The translations under genes and the position numbers were made by a program. Positions 55,580 through 64,000 of a DNA stretch of 64,000 nucleotides are shown piece after piece. The stretch covers positions 4,979 through 68,978 of the forward strand of contig BQJS01000002.1 in the NCBI GenBank assembly GCA_021604825.1, given 5' to 3'. Within the stretch, counting starts at the first letter, position 1, and each line of letters starts with the position of its first letter. Source of the stretch: Phycisphaerae bacterium (GTDB lineage Bacteria > Planctomycetota > Phycisphaerae > UBA1845). Below the pieces are notes generated by a model. That model did no database searches. It saw only the letters and a list, made by a program, of their open reading frames with translations, and was not told the DNA's origin.

Positions 55580-56362
55580 ATGGTGACGACCATGACATCG
55601 AATGCCAAGGTGGCGACGTTTGTTACGTTCGTAATCTCCGTCTTGCTGACCGGATGCGCTCCCACTCTTTCTGAATTACAACTTCAAGAAAACCAAGGAT
55701 TGATCTGGATGTTCCCCGGTGTCGAGGGCGGTCCGTTGGCGCTTTCCGAAGCTCGGCGGGCGATTCGGGATGGGGGTGTGGAGTCCCGCATTCGCACGCA
55801 CGATTATGGTCGGCCTTTCGGACTCTTTGCGAACCTCATGGCGTACGACAGCAATCGAGACGCCGCGGCGAACATCGCGACTCAGATTGTTGAATACCGC
55901 GTCAAGCATCCGAGTACACCGATCGATTTGGTGGGTTATTCCGGTGGTGGTGGGATGGCGGTGATGGTGGCGGAGGCGCTGCCGGAAGATGTACGCCTTC
56001 GCAATGTCGTCCTATGTCAGCCGGCGATCAGTCCCGATTACAACTTGAGCAAAGCGCTGCGGCGGGTGGACGGCAAACTCGTCAACATGTACGCACCCAA
56101 CGATTGGTTCATGCTGGGTTTGGGAACAAGTCTCTTCGGTACGATGGATCGGCAATACGTGGAAGCGGCGGGTAAGAATGGTTTCACCGAGCCATTGGTG
56201 CTTGACGATCCGGAACTGGCGGAGCACTTCCTGCAACAGAAATGGACGCCGGATCTGATCATGAAGGGCCACGGCGGGATGCACACCGGCATTCTAAGCT
56301 ACGGTTGGAATCGTGAGACGGTTGCCCCGTGGGTTGTAACGGGCCCCATCAACGGTTCGTAG
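55580..56362 (+). CDS. Alpha/beta hydrolase-like lipoprotein
   Basis: A 260-residue protein with a signal peptide and lipobox LTGC (Cys26). The mature part has the nucleophile elbow VGYSGGGGM, a nearby serine-hydrolase pattern, and KGHGGMHTG near the end whose His could complete a triad; the acid was not assigned. The sequence opening (LIWMFPGVEGGP) also fits alpha/beta hydrolases. It starts 14 bases after the MacB permease stop, so it is likely in the efflux operon. A role on an exported lipid or peptide is inference. ATG 55592 is an alternative start. Confidence 0.78.
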   Translation: MVTTMTSNAKVATFVTFVISVLLTGCAPTLSELQLQENQGLIWMFPGVEGGPLALSEARRAIRDGGVESRIRTHDYGRPFGLFANLMAYDSNRDAAANIATQIVEYRVKHPSTPIDLVGYSGGGGMAVMVAEALPEDVRLRNVVLCQPAISPDYNLSKALRRVDGKLVNMYAPNDWFMLGLGTSLFGTMDRQYVEAAGKNGFTEPLVLDDPELAEHFLQQKWTPDLIMKGHGGMHTGILSYGWNRETVAPWVVTGPINGS

Positions 56363-56487
56363 GCAGGGCACGCAACACCGCGTGCAATTCATCAAAACTC
56401 GCCTCGGCTGGTGTCACAGCAACCCCGCCATTAGAATTATCGCATTCGGGTTTTCTACTTTTGCACTTAGCGTTGAGGAGAATCAAG

Positions 56488-57345
56488 ATGATTCTGCATT
56501 CAAATCGTCAGGGATTTCGGAATAAATTAAACCGCAACTTGTCGCAGATGTGTCTCGTTGCGGCGGTATCGTTCATCATGGCGGGTCAGTTCGCACTTGC
56601 TGATGACGGCGCGTCGAAGACTTCGGTTTCGCCGTATGGTTTGCGTGTCGTGGCGAAGCCGGTTGGCGGTGACAATGATATGATGCGGGCGTTCAATTCG
56701 TTTGAAGGAACGTCGATCGCCATGTTGGTGCAGCAGCCCGCAGGTGGACTGATATCATTCGACTCAGATGCCAGCAAGATCGAATCATTCACCGACGACA
56801 AGGGTAAGGATCTTCTGAAATCGTCCAGTGATTTCGGCATGCCGGCACTGCCTATGTCGCCCGACATCAGCGACGGTGGAAAAGAAGTTATCATAGAAGT
56901 CAACGGTGGCCAAACGCCCACCAAAGGAGCAACGTCGCTGAAGGTCAAAGGCAAGCTCGTTTTCAAAGCAGCGACCCAGAAGAAAAGCTACACGCATAAG
57001 AATCTTGAAATTAAAGCCGACGCAACCATCGAAGCCGGTCCCATTCCGCTGACCATCGGCAGCGCCGGCAAGCCCGAATGGGGTGAAGAACCGCTCGAGA
57101 TCGTCCTGAAAGCCAAGAAGCGCCTTGATGAAGTTGCGTCGATTAAATTCCTCGATGCCGACGGAAAGGAAATCGAGTCGAACGAGAGCGGCAGCATGAC
57201 CATGGCGTTCGGTGAGGATGTCTCCGTCGAACGCAGCTACGCGCTCGGCAAGAAAGTCGACAAGGTCACCGTCGAAATCAGCTATTGGACCGACATGAAA
57301 GCCCTGGAGATTCCGGTTGATTTGACGGTATCGTTGGGGCTGTAG
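56488..57345 (+). CDS. Secreted protein of unknown function (285 residues)
   Basis: ATG 56488 follows GAGGAG by seven bases. Signal peptide (LVAAVSFIMAGQFALA). The mature protein is beta-rich, acidic and without cysteines; it has regular stretches (TSLKVKGKLVFKAATQKK, LEIVLKAKKRLDEVAS) that suggest an immunoglobulin-like or jelly-roll domain. No family is recognised. It lies 125 bases after the hydrolase gene, which could be the end of the efflux operon or its own unit. Confidence 0.72.
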   Translation: MILHSNRQGFRNKLNRNLSQMCLVAAVSFIMAGQFALADDGASKTSVSPYGLRVVAKPVGGDNDMMRAFNSFEGTSIAMLVQQPAGGLISFDSDASKIESFTDDKGKDLLKSSSDFGMPALPMSPDISDGGKEVIIEVNGGQTPTKGATSLKVKGKLVFKAATQKKSYTHKNLEIKADATIEAGPIPLTIGSAGKPEWGEEPLEIVLKAKKRLDEVASIKFLDADGKEIESNESGSMTMAFGEDVSVERSYALGKKVDKVTVEISYWTDMKALEIPVDLTVSLGL

Positions 57346-57433
57346 TTGGCGGTCGCATTGCTCACGTGCATCTTTTGATATGGATGTTCAAATGGCGGTG
57401 GATGCCGATCGGCTTGAACGGTAAACCGGCGTT

Positions 57434-58528
57434 ATGGCCACTCAAAAACTAACCAGAGCGGAAATGCGCCGTGCCCATGAAGCCCGCGACAGTGGGTACG
57501 ACGGCGTGTTTTGGGTTTGCGTCAAGACGACGGGGATCTTCTGCCGGCCTTCATGTTCGGCGCGGATGCCCAACGACGAAAACTCGGACTACGTTCTTTC
57601 GGTCAACAATGCGTTGGCCGAAGGATACCGACCCTGCAAGCGCTGTCGGCCTTTGGAGGTTGATGGCCGTCCACCCGAATGGGTCCAGCAATTGCTTGCG
57701 CACGCTGATGCGCAACCTGACAAACGCCTTTCCGACGCCCATCTTAAGGCAAGCGGATTCGATCCCGTTCGGGTGCGCCGTTATTTCAAGCAACATCATG
57801 GCGTAACCTTCCACGCGTTTCATCGCAATCGAAGGTTGGCGGCGGCTGCGAAGGACATTGTGAATGGTACGCCACTGCTCAGCGCAGGGATGAATCTCGG
57901 ATACGAATCGGACAGCGGTTTTCGTGATGCTTTTTACGCAACGTTCGGGACGACGCCCGGGCAGTTTGATGCGTCCAAACAAGTCGTCATTGATACGATC
58001 TCCAGTGCGGTTGGTCCCTTGGTCATCGGTGCGACGACACGGGGCGTTTGCCTGGTTGAGTTTGGCGATCGAAAAGCGCTGCCGACGGAAATTAAGTATT
58101 TGAAGAAGACTTATGATTGCGCGGTGGTGCCGGGGCGGAACGAATTCGTGGACGCGATGGAACAGGAACTCGGCTCCTATTTTGAGGGTACCCTAAAGCA
58201 GTTTAAGACCCCGCTCGATCGTTCGGGCACGCCATTTCAGCAGCGCGTGTGGGATGCGTTGTTGGAAATTCCATACGGAGAATCCATGTCGTATGGGCAG
58301 TTGGCCGACCACCTGGGCAAACCTGGGGCGCAGCGTGCTGTGGGGCGTGCGAACGGCGCAAATCGTATCGGCATCGTGATCCCTTGCCACCGCGTCGTGC
58401 AAAGCGATGGCGCTCTGCGGGGATATGGCGGTGGGTTGTGGCGTAAGCGCTTCCTGTTGGACCACGAACAACGACAGCTGGACGGTTTGGGTTCTACGTC
58501 CAAATCCCGCATGTTTACCTATCAGTGA
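57434..58528 (+). CDS. ada: Bifunctional Ada DNA repair protein (regulator + O6-alkylguanine transferase)
   Basis: A 364-residue protein. The N-terminal Ada domain contains GVFWVCVKTTGIFCRPSCSA, with the phosphotriester-accepting and zinc cysteines, and KRCRPLE. An AraC-type HTH region follows (about 95-180; DPVRVRRYFKQHHGVTFHAF). The C-terminal methyltransferase domain has the catalytic PCHRVV with Cys in IVIPCHR and the conserved RAVGRANGANR. It repairs alkylated DNA and normally activates its own operon after methylation. A terminator follows at 58556. Confidence 0.96.
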   Translation: MATQKLTRAEMRRAHEARDSGYDGVFWVCVKTTGIFCRPSCSARMPNDENSDYVLSVNNALAEGYRPCKRCRPLEVDGRPPEWVQQLLAHADAQPDKRLSDAHLKASGFDPVRVRRYFKQHHGVTFHAFHRNRRLAAAAKDIVNGTPLLSAGMNLGYESDSGFRDAFYATFGTTPGQFDASKQVVIDTISSAVGPLVIGATTRGVCLVEFGDRKALPTEIKYLKKTYDCAVVPGRNEFVDAMEQELGSYFEGTLKQFKTPLDRSGTPFQQRVWDALLEIPYGESMSYGQLADHLGKPGAQRAVGRANGANRIGIVIPCHRVVQSDGALRGYGGGLWRKRFLLDHEQRQLDGLGSTSKSRMFTYQ

Positions 58529-58555
58529 GTTAACACTCGAAGGCAATAAAAAACA

Positions 58556-58590
58556 CGCTGCAATCGACGGGTGTCGTTCGCAGCGCGTTT
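58556..58590. terminator. Bidirectional terminator between ada and the S41 protease gene
   Basis: CGCTGC (58556-58561) pairs with GCAGCG (58580-58585), and the inner CGAC/GTCG extends the stem. A-tract on the left (AATAAAAAA) and T-tract on the right (CGTTTTGG) fit termination of both convergent genes. Confidence 0.8.
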
Positions 58591-58631
58591 TGGTGTTTGC
58601 AAGTTTGAGCCAGCTTGTTTGGACTCGCCGG

Positions 58632-60899
58632 TTACTCGTGCGTCACTTCCACGTTTGACTCGATTGGCGTGGGCGTCATGTCGGCCATCTGCACCATTTG
58701 GCTATTGAGCAGGTGGAGTCGCATGACCAGCAGCGCCGTATCAAGTTGCGGATCGCGTCTCGGGCGATTGTTGACGTCTGCCTCTTCGTCATCATCGTCC
58801 TTCTTTGAATCAGCCGAGTCCTTGTCCTTGTCGTCGTCTTCGCGCGGTTTGACTTGTTCCTTGATCTCTTCTTCCGAAGAAGTCTTGACGGCTCCGAGGA
58901 CATCCGAGTCGCGCCGCATGAAAAGGACTTTGCTGATTTCCTTCGGTGCGAGGGGAACGGTGATGTCCGGTTCGACGCCCCACTTTTCCGCACCCTTTTT
59001 ACGGTGCAGCGACTTTCCGCTGGGCAGGTAGTAGCGTGCGGTGGTCAGTTTCAGGTGGGCTTCGCTGTGGGCCAACTGAATCAAGTTCTGCACGCTGAAT
59101 TTTCCAAAGGACCGTTCGCCGAGGATCAGCCCGCGTTGATGATCGCGGATCGCACCCGAAACGATCTCGGACGCACTCGCCGACGATTCGTTGATCAGCA
59201 CGATGAGCGGGAGGTCTTTGAACTCGCCGCTACCTTCGGCTTTGACGACCCATTCGGGACTGCGGAGACCCTTGGTACTCACCACGCGGTCGCCGCGATC
59301 GAGGAACAGTTCCGACATTTCGACGGCTGACTTGAGCAGCCCGCCAGGGTTGAACCGAAGGTCGAGGATCAAACCCTTCATGCCGTTGGCGGTGGCTTCT
59401 GACAGCGCGAGGCGCAACTGTTCGACGGTGTTTTCCTGGAACGCGCCGACGCGGACGTACCCGACCCCCAACTCATTGTCGAGCAGGTAATTCCACTGCT
59501 GCTCGTTTTCGCTGCTGCGGTTGTGACTCTTGACGGATTGAATCTTGACGATTTCGCGCTTGAGATCGATGTCGAATGACTTCGTTTCGCCATCACCGTC
59601 TTCGCGGCGAATTGTAAGAGTAACAGTCGTACCGAGCGGGCCGGTGATCATGCCGACCGCTTTGGTGACCGGAACGCCCAACAGCGACTCGCCATTGACG
59701 TCGGTGATGATGTCTTCGGCTAGGATGCCAGCCCGATATGCGGGGGCATCATCCAGCGGCGAGACCACGAGGATTTCATTGTCCTTGAATTCTGGGTTGT
59801 ACTTGTTGCGAATCTGAATACCGACGCCGACAAAATCGCCGCGAGTGTGCTTTTCAAATTCGCGGAAGTCGGACGGCCAAATCATGGAGGAAAACTCATC
59901 GAGCTCTTCCAGAGCAGCCGACGTGTACTCCCTGATCACCATGGCCTCAGGCAGTTGAACGGTCTGACGGTTGATTTTCAGCGCTCGGCGGAAGTGTTGC
60001 AGCGCTTCACGGTATGTCAACGAGTCGCGCTTTTGAATTTGGGCGTAGCGATTTGAAAGACGGTTCACATAGTCTTCACCGCGCTCGTCCTGCATGCCCT
60101 CAAACTGCTTACGCAGCGTGGGTGATTCGGCCAACAATAGCAATTCCTCGAAGCCAGCCGCCGTCAGGCTCTTGAAGTTGGCTTCTTCGACGTACTTCTG
60201 ATCGATGCGCCAGAGCGCTTCTTCGATGGTGCTCTTGGTGATGCCATCGAGTGATTCCTTCCAATCGCGATCCTCACGCTCTTTGTAGATCTCTTCGAGA
60301 CGGGCGTGTTCGAGGCATTCGCGCCTGCTTTTTTCGATGTTGTCGTCGTTCTCGAAAACGATGCTGAGCGAGTAGTAGATCGAGTGGCCGTCGCGCCATT
60401 CGTGTTCGCGTCGCAGCTTGTCGGCGTGACGAGTGGCTGCCTGCTTAAGGTCCTGCACCCATTCGAGGTTTTTGAACGTATCCCGCTCAAGCGTGTTGAG
60501 CATCGCCCAATAGGTCCATTTGAGGGCGTCGTTGTAATCGCGATCTTCTTCGGGTTTGGCAAACTCCTTGGTCGCGCGCTTGACGTAGTTTTCGTAATCC
60601 TTCTGCGTTAGTTCTTGGCGACTCTTTTCAGATTCGATCCAGTCAGCCACCCATTGGTTGGCTTTCTTGGGCATGCCGCTGCGATTGGCGAGCCGCTTGA
60701 GGAGGGTTTCAGCCTCGCGGTATTGACCATGTCGGATGTGTTCGAGACTGGCGGTCCAGGTCTTGTTGTTGTCCAGCGCGGAGGCCCGAGTTGTCTCGTC
60801 CGGTTGCCTGGCCAAACTGGTCGCCGCGGTGCCGATCAAAAGCATCGTCACAGCTGCGTGCGACCACAGATTTAGCACTCGGGATTGCTTTCCGGTCAT
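58632..60899 (-). CDS. C-terminal processing (tail-specific) protease, S41 family
   Basis: A 755-residue secreted or periplasmic protease. Signal peptide (HAAVTMLLIGTAATSLA) after ATG 60899, which has AAGGAG six bases upstream. A long helical N-terminal region (about 35-330) is followed by a PDZ domain (about 345-440; APAYRAGILAEDIITDVNGE) and the S41 catalytic domain: KGLILDLRFNPGGLL, then NESSASASE (571-578) carrying the nucleophile Ser and GERSFGKFSVQ carrying the general-base Lys. The C-terminus is a charged D/K-rich tail with a final helix. Most S41 enzymes are 400-450 residues; the helical N-terminal extension is large. Confidence 0.92.
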   Translation of the reverse strand: MTGKQSRVLNLWSHAAVTMLLIGTAATSLARQPDETTRASALDNNKTWTASLEHIRHGQYREAETLLKRLANRSGMPKKANQWVADWIESEKSRQELTQKDYENYVKRATKEFAKPEEDRDYNDALKWTYWAMLNTLERDTFKNLEWVQDLKQAATRHADKLRREHEWRDGHSIYYSLSIVFENDDNIEKSRRECLEHARLEEIYKEREDRDWKESLDGITKSTIEEALWRIDQKYVEEANFKSLTAAGFEELLLLAESPTLRKQFEGMQDERGEDYVNRLSNRYAQIQKRDSLTYREALQHFRRALKINRQTVQLPEAMVIREYTSAALEELDEFSSMIWPSDFREFEKHTRGDFVGVGIQIRNKYNPEFKDNEILVVSPLDDAPAYRAGILAEDIITDVNGESLLGVPVTKAVGMITGPLGTTVTLTIRREDGDGETKSFDIDLKREIVKIQSVKSHNRSSENEQQWNYLLDNELGVGYVRVGAFQENTVEQLRLALSEATANGMKGLILDLRFNPGGLLKSAVEMSELFLDRGDRVVSTKGLRSPEWVVKAEGSGEFKDLPLIVLINESSASASEIVSGAIRDHQRGLILGERSFGKFSVQNLIQLAHSEAHLKLTTARYYLPSGKSLHRKKGAEKWGVEPDITVPLAPKEISKVLFMRRDSDVLGAVKTSSEEEIKEQVKPREDDDKDKDSADSKKDDDDEEADVNNRPRRDPQLDTALLVMRLHLLNSQMVQMADMTPTPIESNVEVTHE

Positions 60900-61341
60900 G
60901 GACGTCTCCTTGGGGAACCTGTTCACAATTGAAAACGATGCGCGGTTTGGAGGACATTGCCGCGCATTCTCACCCTCCGGGTAGATTTGGCGCTAACGCA
61001 TAAAGTATAGGTCGGTCAATTTGGACCGTCCATTGTGTTATTACACCTAAACTATTTGTTACACCTTGTTTACAATACGCCCATTATCAGGGGCAAGTGG
61101 GTCGTCTCAAGACGGAGCGTTTGCAAGCCTCCGTTCACCCACAGTTTATACCCACCAGGCAACGGGTGCGCCGCTGTTTGTCTCGCATGAAAATCCAACG
61201 AATCGGTGCGAGAGCCTTGATTGATGGCGTTAACAGGGGGTTTGTGACGATTATGCTGCCGGCTGCCCTGTACGCTAAAACGCGACATTGTTCCCTCATC
61301 GGGGATTTAACGCCAATTGCTTGATTCGATGGTCCCAAATC
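60900..61341. other. Divergent intergenic region upstream of uvrA
   Basis: About 442 bases between the S41 protease gene and uvrA. No credible gene or RNA was recognised. A classical LexA box was looked for in front of uvrA and not seen. Confidence 0.45.
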
Positions 61342-64000
61342 ATGGCCCACAAGTTCATACAGATTCATAACGCCCGTCAGCACAACTTGAAGGGCATCGA
61401 TGTGGCGATCCCGCGTGAGCAGATGACGGTGGTGACGGGCTTGTCTGGGTCGGGAAAGAGCAGTCTGGCATTCGATACGATTTATGCGGAAGGGCAGCGG
61501 CGCTACGTTGAATCGCTGACGTTACAAGCGCGGCAGATGCTTGCCCAAATGCCCAAACCTGATGTGGAGCGCATCGATGGTTTGATTCCGACGATCGCAA
61601 TTCAGCAACGCATCGCTTACGGCAGTCCGCGCAGCACCGTGGCAACGATCACTGAGATTTACGATTTTCTGCGGCTCATCTTCGCGCGGGCGGGGACGCC
61701 ATCGTGTTGGGTCTGCGATCGAGAGATCACGCGACAACGCACGGCTGAAATTGTTGATGCCGTCATGGGCTTGCCGGCGGGTACGCGGTTCTTGGTCTTG
61801 GCTCCGCTGGTCATTCAACCTGATGAATCCCCCGAAGATGCCTTGGAGCATATTGCCAAGCAAGGATTCGTGCGCGCTCGCATCGACGGCGAAACGGTTC
61901 ACCTGGAAGACGCGGGTGATTTGCAAATCGATCGATCGAAGAAGATCGACGTAATTGTGGATCGCATTTCAGCCAAACCCGATGCCGCGACGCGAATTGC
62001 CGATAGCGTCGAGTTGGCGCTCGACATTGGTAAGGGGCGCATCATCATCTCGGCTGAAACCTCGCGCGGACAGTTTCAAGATTCTGCATACAGCACGAGC
62101 TTCGCGTGTCCGGATCATCCCGAAGTCACGCTCGACGAATTAAAGCCGCGCATGTTCAGCTTCAATTCGCCGCATGGTGCTTGCCAAAAGTGTCACGGTA
62201 TTGGCACTTTCCTGGACTTTGAAGAGTCACTGTTGGTGCCTGATCCGACGCGGTCGCTTGCGGACGGTGCGATCGTCGCGTTGGGATCAGCCAGTCAGCG
62301 ATCGGCGGCTCTTCCCAGAGTGGTTCAAACGTTTTGCGATCAATTCAACGTGTTGCCCGAAGTGCCATACGAATCGCTCTCGGACCGACAGCGAACGTCC
62401 TTGCTGCGGGGAGGCGGTGACTTTGAAGGCGTTGCTTCGTTCCTGCGGAAACGGTGGGAGAAAACCAAGTCGGATTCGGTCAAGGAGCGACTTCATGCGT
62501 TCATGTCAGAGTCGCCGTGTCCTGAGTGCCGTGGGCAGCGGGTGGGCCAAGCCGCCCGTTCGATCCGCGTTTCCGGGCTGAATATCGCTGAAATCTGTGC
62601 CCAAAGCATCGAGCGGGCGAAGGCGTTCTTTGATGAATTGACTTTCGATGCCGCGTTGATGCCGGTGGTGGCACCCATTCTGCGCGAAGTGCGGGCACGG
62701 TTGAAGTTCATGTGCGAAGTGGGCGTGGAATACCTCACACTGGATCGGCCCAGCAACACGTTGTCGGGTGGGGAAGCGCAACGACTTCGACTCGCGACCC
62801 AGATCGGCAGTGGGCTTTCGGGCGTGTGCTACGTGCTCGATGAACCGACGATTGGATTGCATCAGCGGGACAGTCAACGGTTGGTGTCCACATTGCGAGC
62901 GCTCACCGAGCAGGGCAACACCGTCTTGATCGTCGAGCATGACGAAGAGGTGATCGCAGCGGCTGACCATGTGATCGACATCGGTCCTGGTGCGGGTGAT
63001 TCGGGTGGGCGCGTGGTGGCGGAAGGAACGCTTGCCGACGTGATGGCTTCTGATGAATCGCTGTCGGCGCAATACTTGTCTGGTCGACGTTCGATTGCCA
63101 CGCCGTCGAAACGCCGCGCCGTCGATCCAGAGCGCACGATCAACGTCACCGGTGCGCGGGCGAACAATCTCAAGACCGTTGATGCAACGATTCCACTTGG
63201 GTGTCTCGTTTGCGTGACTGGTGTATCGGGTAGCGGCAAGAGTACGTTGGCCGGCGACATCCTATGGCGGGCGCTGGCCCGATCAATCAATGGCAGCGGT
63301 CCGAAACCGGGTGCGTGCGACAGTATTTCCAATTTGGACCAGGTCGATCGCGTGATTGAAATCGACCAGATGCCGCTCGGTCGCTCCACACGCAGCAACC
63401 CCGCCACCTACGTCGGGGCGTTCGATCAGATTCGCAAGCAGTACGCTTTGACCCGCGAGGCGAAGATTCGTGGATACACGCACAAGCGTTTCAGCTTCAA
63501 CGTCGAGGGCGGTCGGTGTGAAGATTGCATGGGGCAGGGGACGCGGCGAATCGAGATGCACTTCTTGCCCGATGTGTTCGTCGAGTGCGCGACGTGCGGT
63601 GGCAAGCGCTACAACCGTGAGACTTTGGAAGTGCGCTATCGGGGTAAAAATATTGCCGACGTGCTGGCGATGCGTGTCGAGGAAGCCGCAAAATTTTTCG
63701 AGAATATTCCCAAGGTCTACCAATTACTCAAAGCACTGCTGGATGTGGGACTTGGTTACGTCGAGTTGGGGCAGTCGGCCAACACCTTGTCGGGCGGTGA
63801 AGCCCAACGCACCCGACTGGCGGCGGAGTTGGGTAAGAATGCCATCGGGCACACCATGTATATTCTCGACGAACCGACGACGGGCTTGCACATCGCCGAT
63901 GTCGATAGCCTCGTGAAAGTGTTCGATCGGCTGGTCGATCTGGGGCACACGCTGGTCGTGGTCGAACACAACCTGGAGGTCATCAAGGTGGCTGACTGGG
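61342..64000 (+). CDS. uvrA: Excinuclease ABC subunit A (3' end outside window)
   Basis: The first 886 residues of UvrA, the damage-recognition ATPase of nucleotide excision repair. Features in order: Walker A GLSGSGKS (32-39), YVESLTLQARQMLAQMPKP, a zinc-finger-like insertion ACPDH..CQKC, the first signature LSGGEAQRLRLATQIGSGL then YVLDEPTIGLH, a second Walker A GVSGSGKS, the C-terminal zinc finger CEDCMGQG..CATCGGKRY and the second signature LSGGEAQRTRLAAELGK with ILDEPTTGLH. In the first zinc-finger region CPDH has His where most UvrA have Cys. The frame is open to the right edge. Start ATG 61342. Confidence 0.97.
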   Translation, partial: MAHKFIQIHNARQHNLKGIDVAIPREQMTVVTGLSGSGKSSLAFDTIYAEGQRRYVESLTLQARQMLAQMPKPDVERIDGLIPTIAIQQRIAYGSPRSTVATITEIYDFLRLIFARAGTPSCWVCDREITRQRTAEIVDAVMGLPAGTRFLVLAPLVIQPDESPEDALEHIAKQGFVRARIDGETVHLEDAGDLQIDRSKKIDVIVDRISAKPDAATRIADSVELALDIGKGRIIISAETSRGQFQDSAYSTSFACPDHPEVTLDELKPRMFSFNSPHGACQKCHGIGTFLDFEESLLVPDPTRSLADGAIVALGSASQRSAALPRVVQTFCDQFNVLPEVPYESLSDRQRTSLLRGGGDFEGVASFLRKRWEKTKSDSVKERLHAFMSESPCPECRGQRVGQAARSIRVSGLNIAEICAQSIERAKAFFDELTFDAALMPVVAPILREVRARLKFMCEVGVEYLTLDRPSNTLSGGEAQRLRLATQIGSGLSGVCYVLDEPTIGLHQRDSQRLVSTLRALTEQGNTVLIVEHDEEVIAAADHVIDIGPGAGDSGGRVVAEGTLADVMASDESLSAQYLSGRRSIATPSKRRAVDPERTINVTGARANNLKTVDATIPLGCLVCVTGVSGSGKSTLAGDILWRALARSINGSGPKPGACDSISNLDQVDRVIEIDQMPLGRSTRSNPATYVGAFDQIRKQYALTREAKIRGYTHKRFSFNVEGGRCEDCMGQGTRRIEMHFLPDVFVECATCGGKRYNRETLEVRYRGKNIADVLAMRVEEAAKFFENIPKVYQLLKALLDVGLGYVELGQSANTLSGGEAQRTRLAAELGKNAIGHTMYILDEPTTGLHIADVDSLVKVFDRLVDLGHTLVVVEHNLEVIKVADW

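Noticed and set aside
60900..61341. LexA/SOS box in front of uvrA
   Set aside because: No CTGT..ACAG or GAAC..GTTC type palindrome was found at a convincing place.

Overview
The window reads as one chromosomal segment of a bacterium of the phylum Planctomycetota, possibly Phycisphaerae-like. This is inferred from gene content, not from a database search. Indicators are large secreted proteins combining PQQ-type propellers, alpha/alpha-barrel (squalene-cyclase-like) repeats, TPRs and a DUF4159-like region; a MoxR ATPase in the same operon; a zinc-ribbon membrane protein with the motif pattern C-x2-C-x-YDLTGN then C-x2-C; a Ser/Thr kinase fused to TPRs; many lipoproteins; and short GC-rich palindromic repeats between genes. 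Both window edges cut genes: a moxR-type gene on the left (minus strand) and uvrA on the right (plus strand).

Layout. 1-6.4 kb: a minus-strand operon of a PQQ/TPR giant protein, an alpha/alpha-barrel protein (stop and start overlap as TTGA) and a MoxR ATPase. 7-13.3 kb: housekeeping genes apt, a membrane pyrophosphatase (hppA), rsfS and argS. 13.4-15.9 kb: zinc-ribbon/kinase/TPR protein. 16.2-24.1 kb: an envelope-flavoured accessory stretch with a 1385-residue ExeA-type ATPase fused to a very long coiled coil. It is flanked by an amidase-like protein without zinc ligands, an intact lipoprotein amidase, two small genes with excellent Shine-Dalgarno sites (one FlgM-like) and a small lipoprotein. 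24.4-33.8 kb: a minus-strand run of a two-gene ABC transporter with a His-rich external loop, a His-rich membrane protein, a gluzincin protease, a secreted helical protein and a 974-residue alpha/alpha-barrel/DUF4159-like protein.

34.3-44 kb: mostly single genes: TauE/SafE permease, NagZ-type glycosidase, DUF423, FxsA, DUF547 lipoprotein, DUF1015, a retropepsin-like protease with PDZ, a QueC-like enzyme, a zinc-ribbon membrane protein and a PilT-like ATPase. 44-51.8 kb: an Nramp-fold transporter without the usual metal motifs, tRNA-Ile(CAU), two lipoproteins, a methyltransferase, an 857-residue lipoprotein and an M20 dipeptidase. 52-57.3 kb: a MacA/MacB-type efflux operon followed by a lipoprotein hydrolase and a secreted protein. 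57.4-64 kb: Ada-type DNA repair protein, S41 protease and UvrA.

The most promising candidates for something undescribed are the ExeA-coiled-coil ATPase locus at 16.2-23.5 kb, the His-rich ABC transporter module at 24.4-27.6 kb, a possible small RNA ending at a strong terminator near 37.5 kb whose unpaired region is anti-Shine-Dalgarno-like, and a two-hairpin dispersed repeat at 39.97 and 41.38 kb. Functions are inferred by reading motifs; no searches were run.
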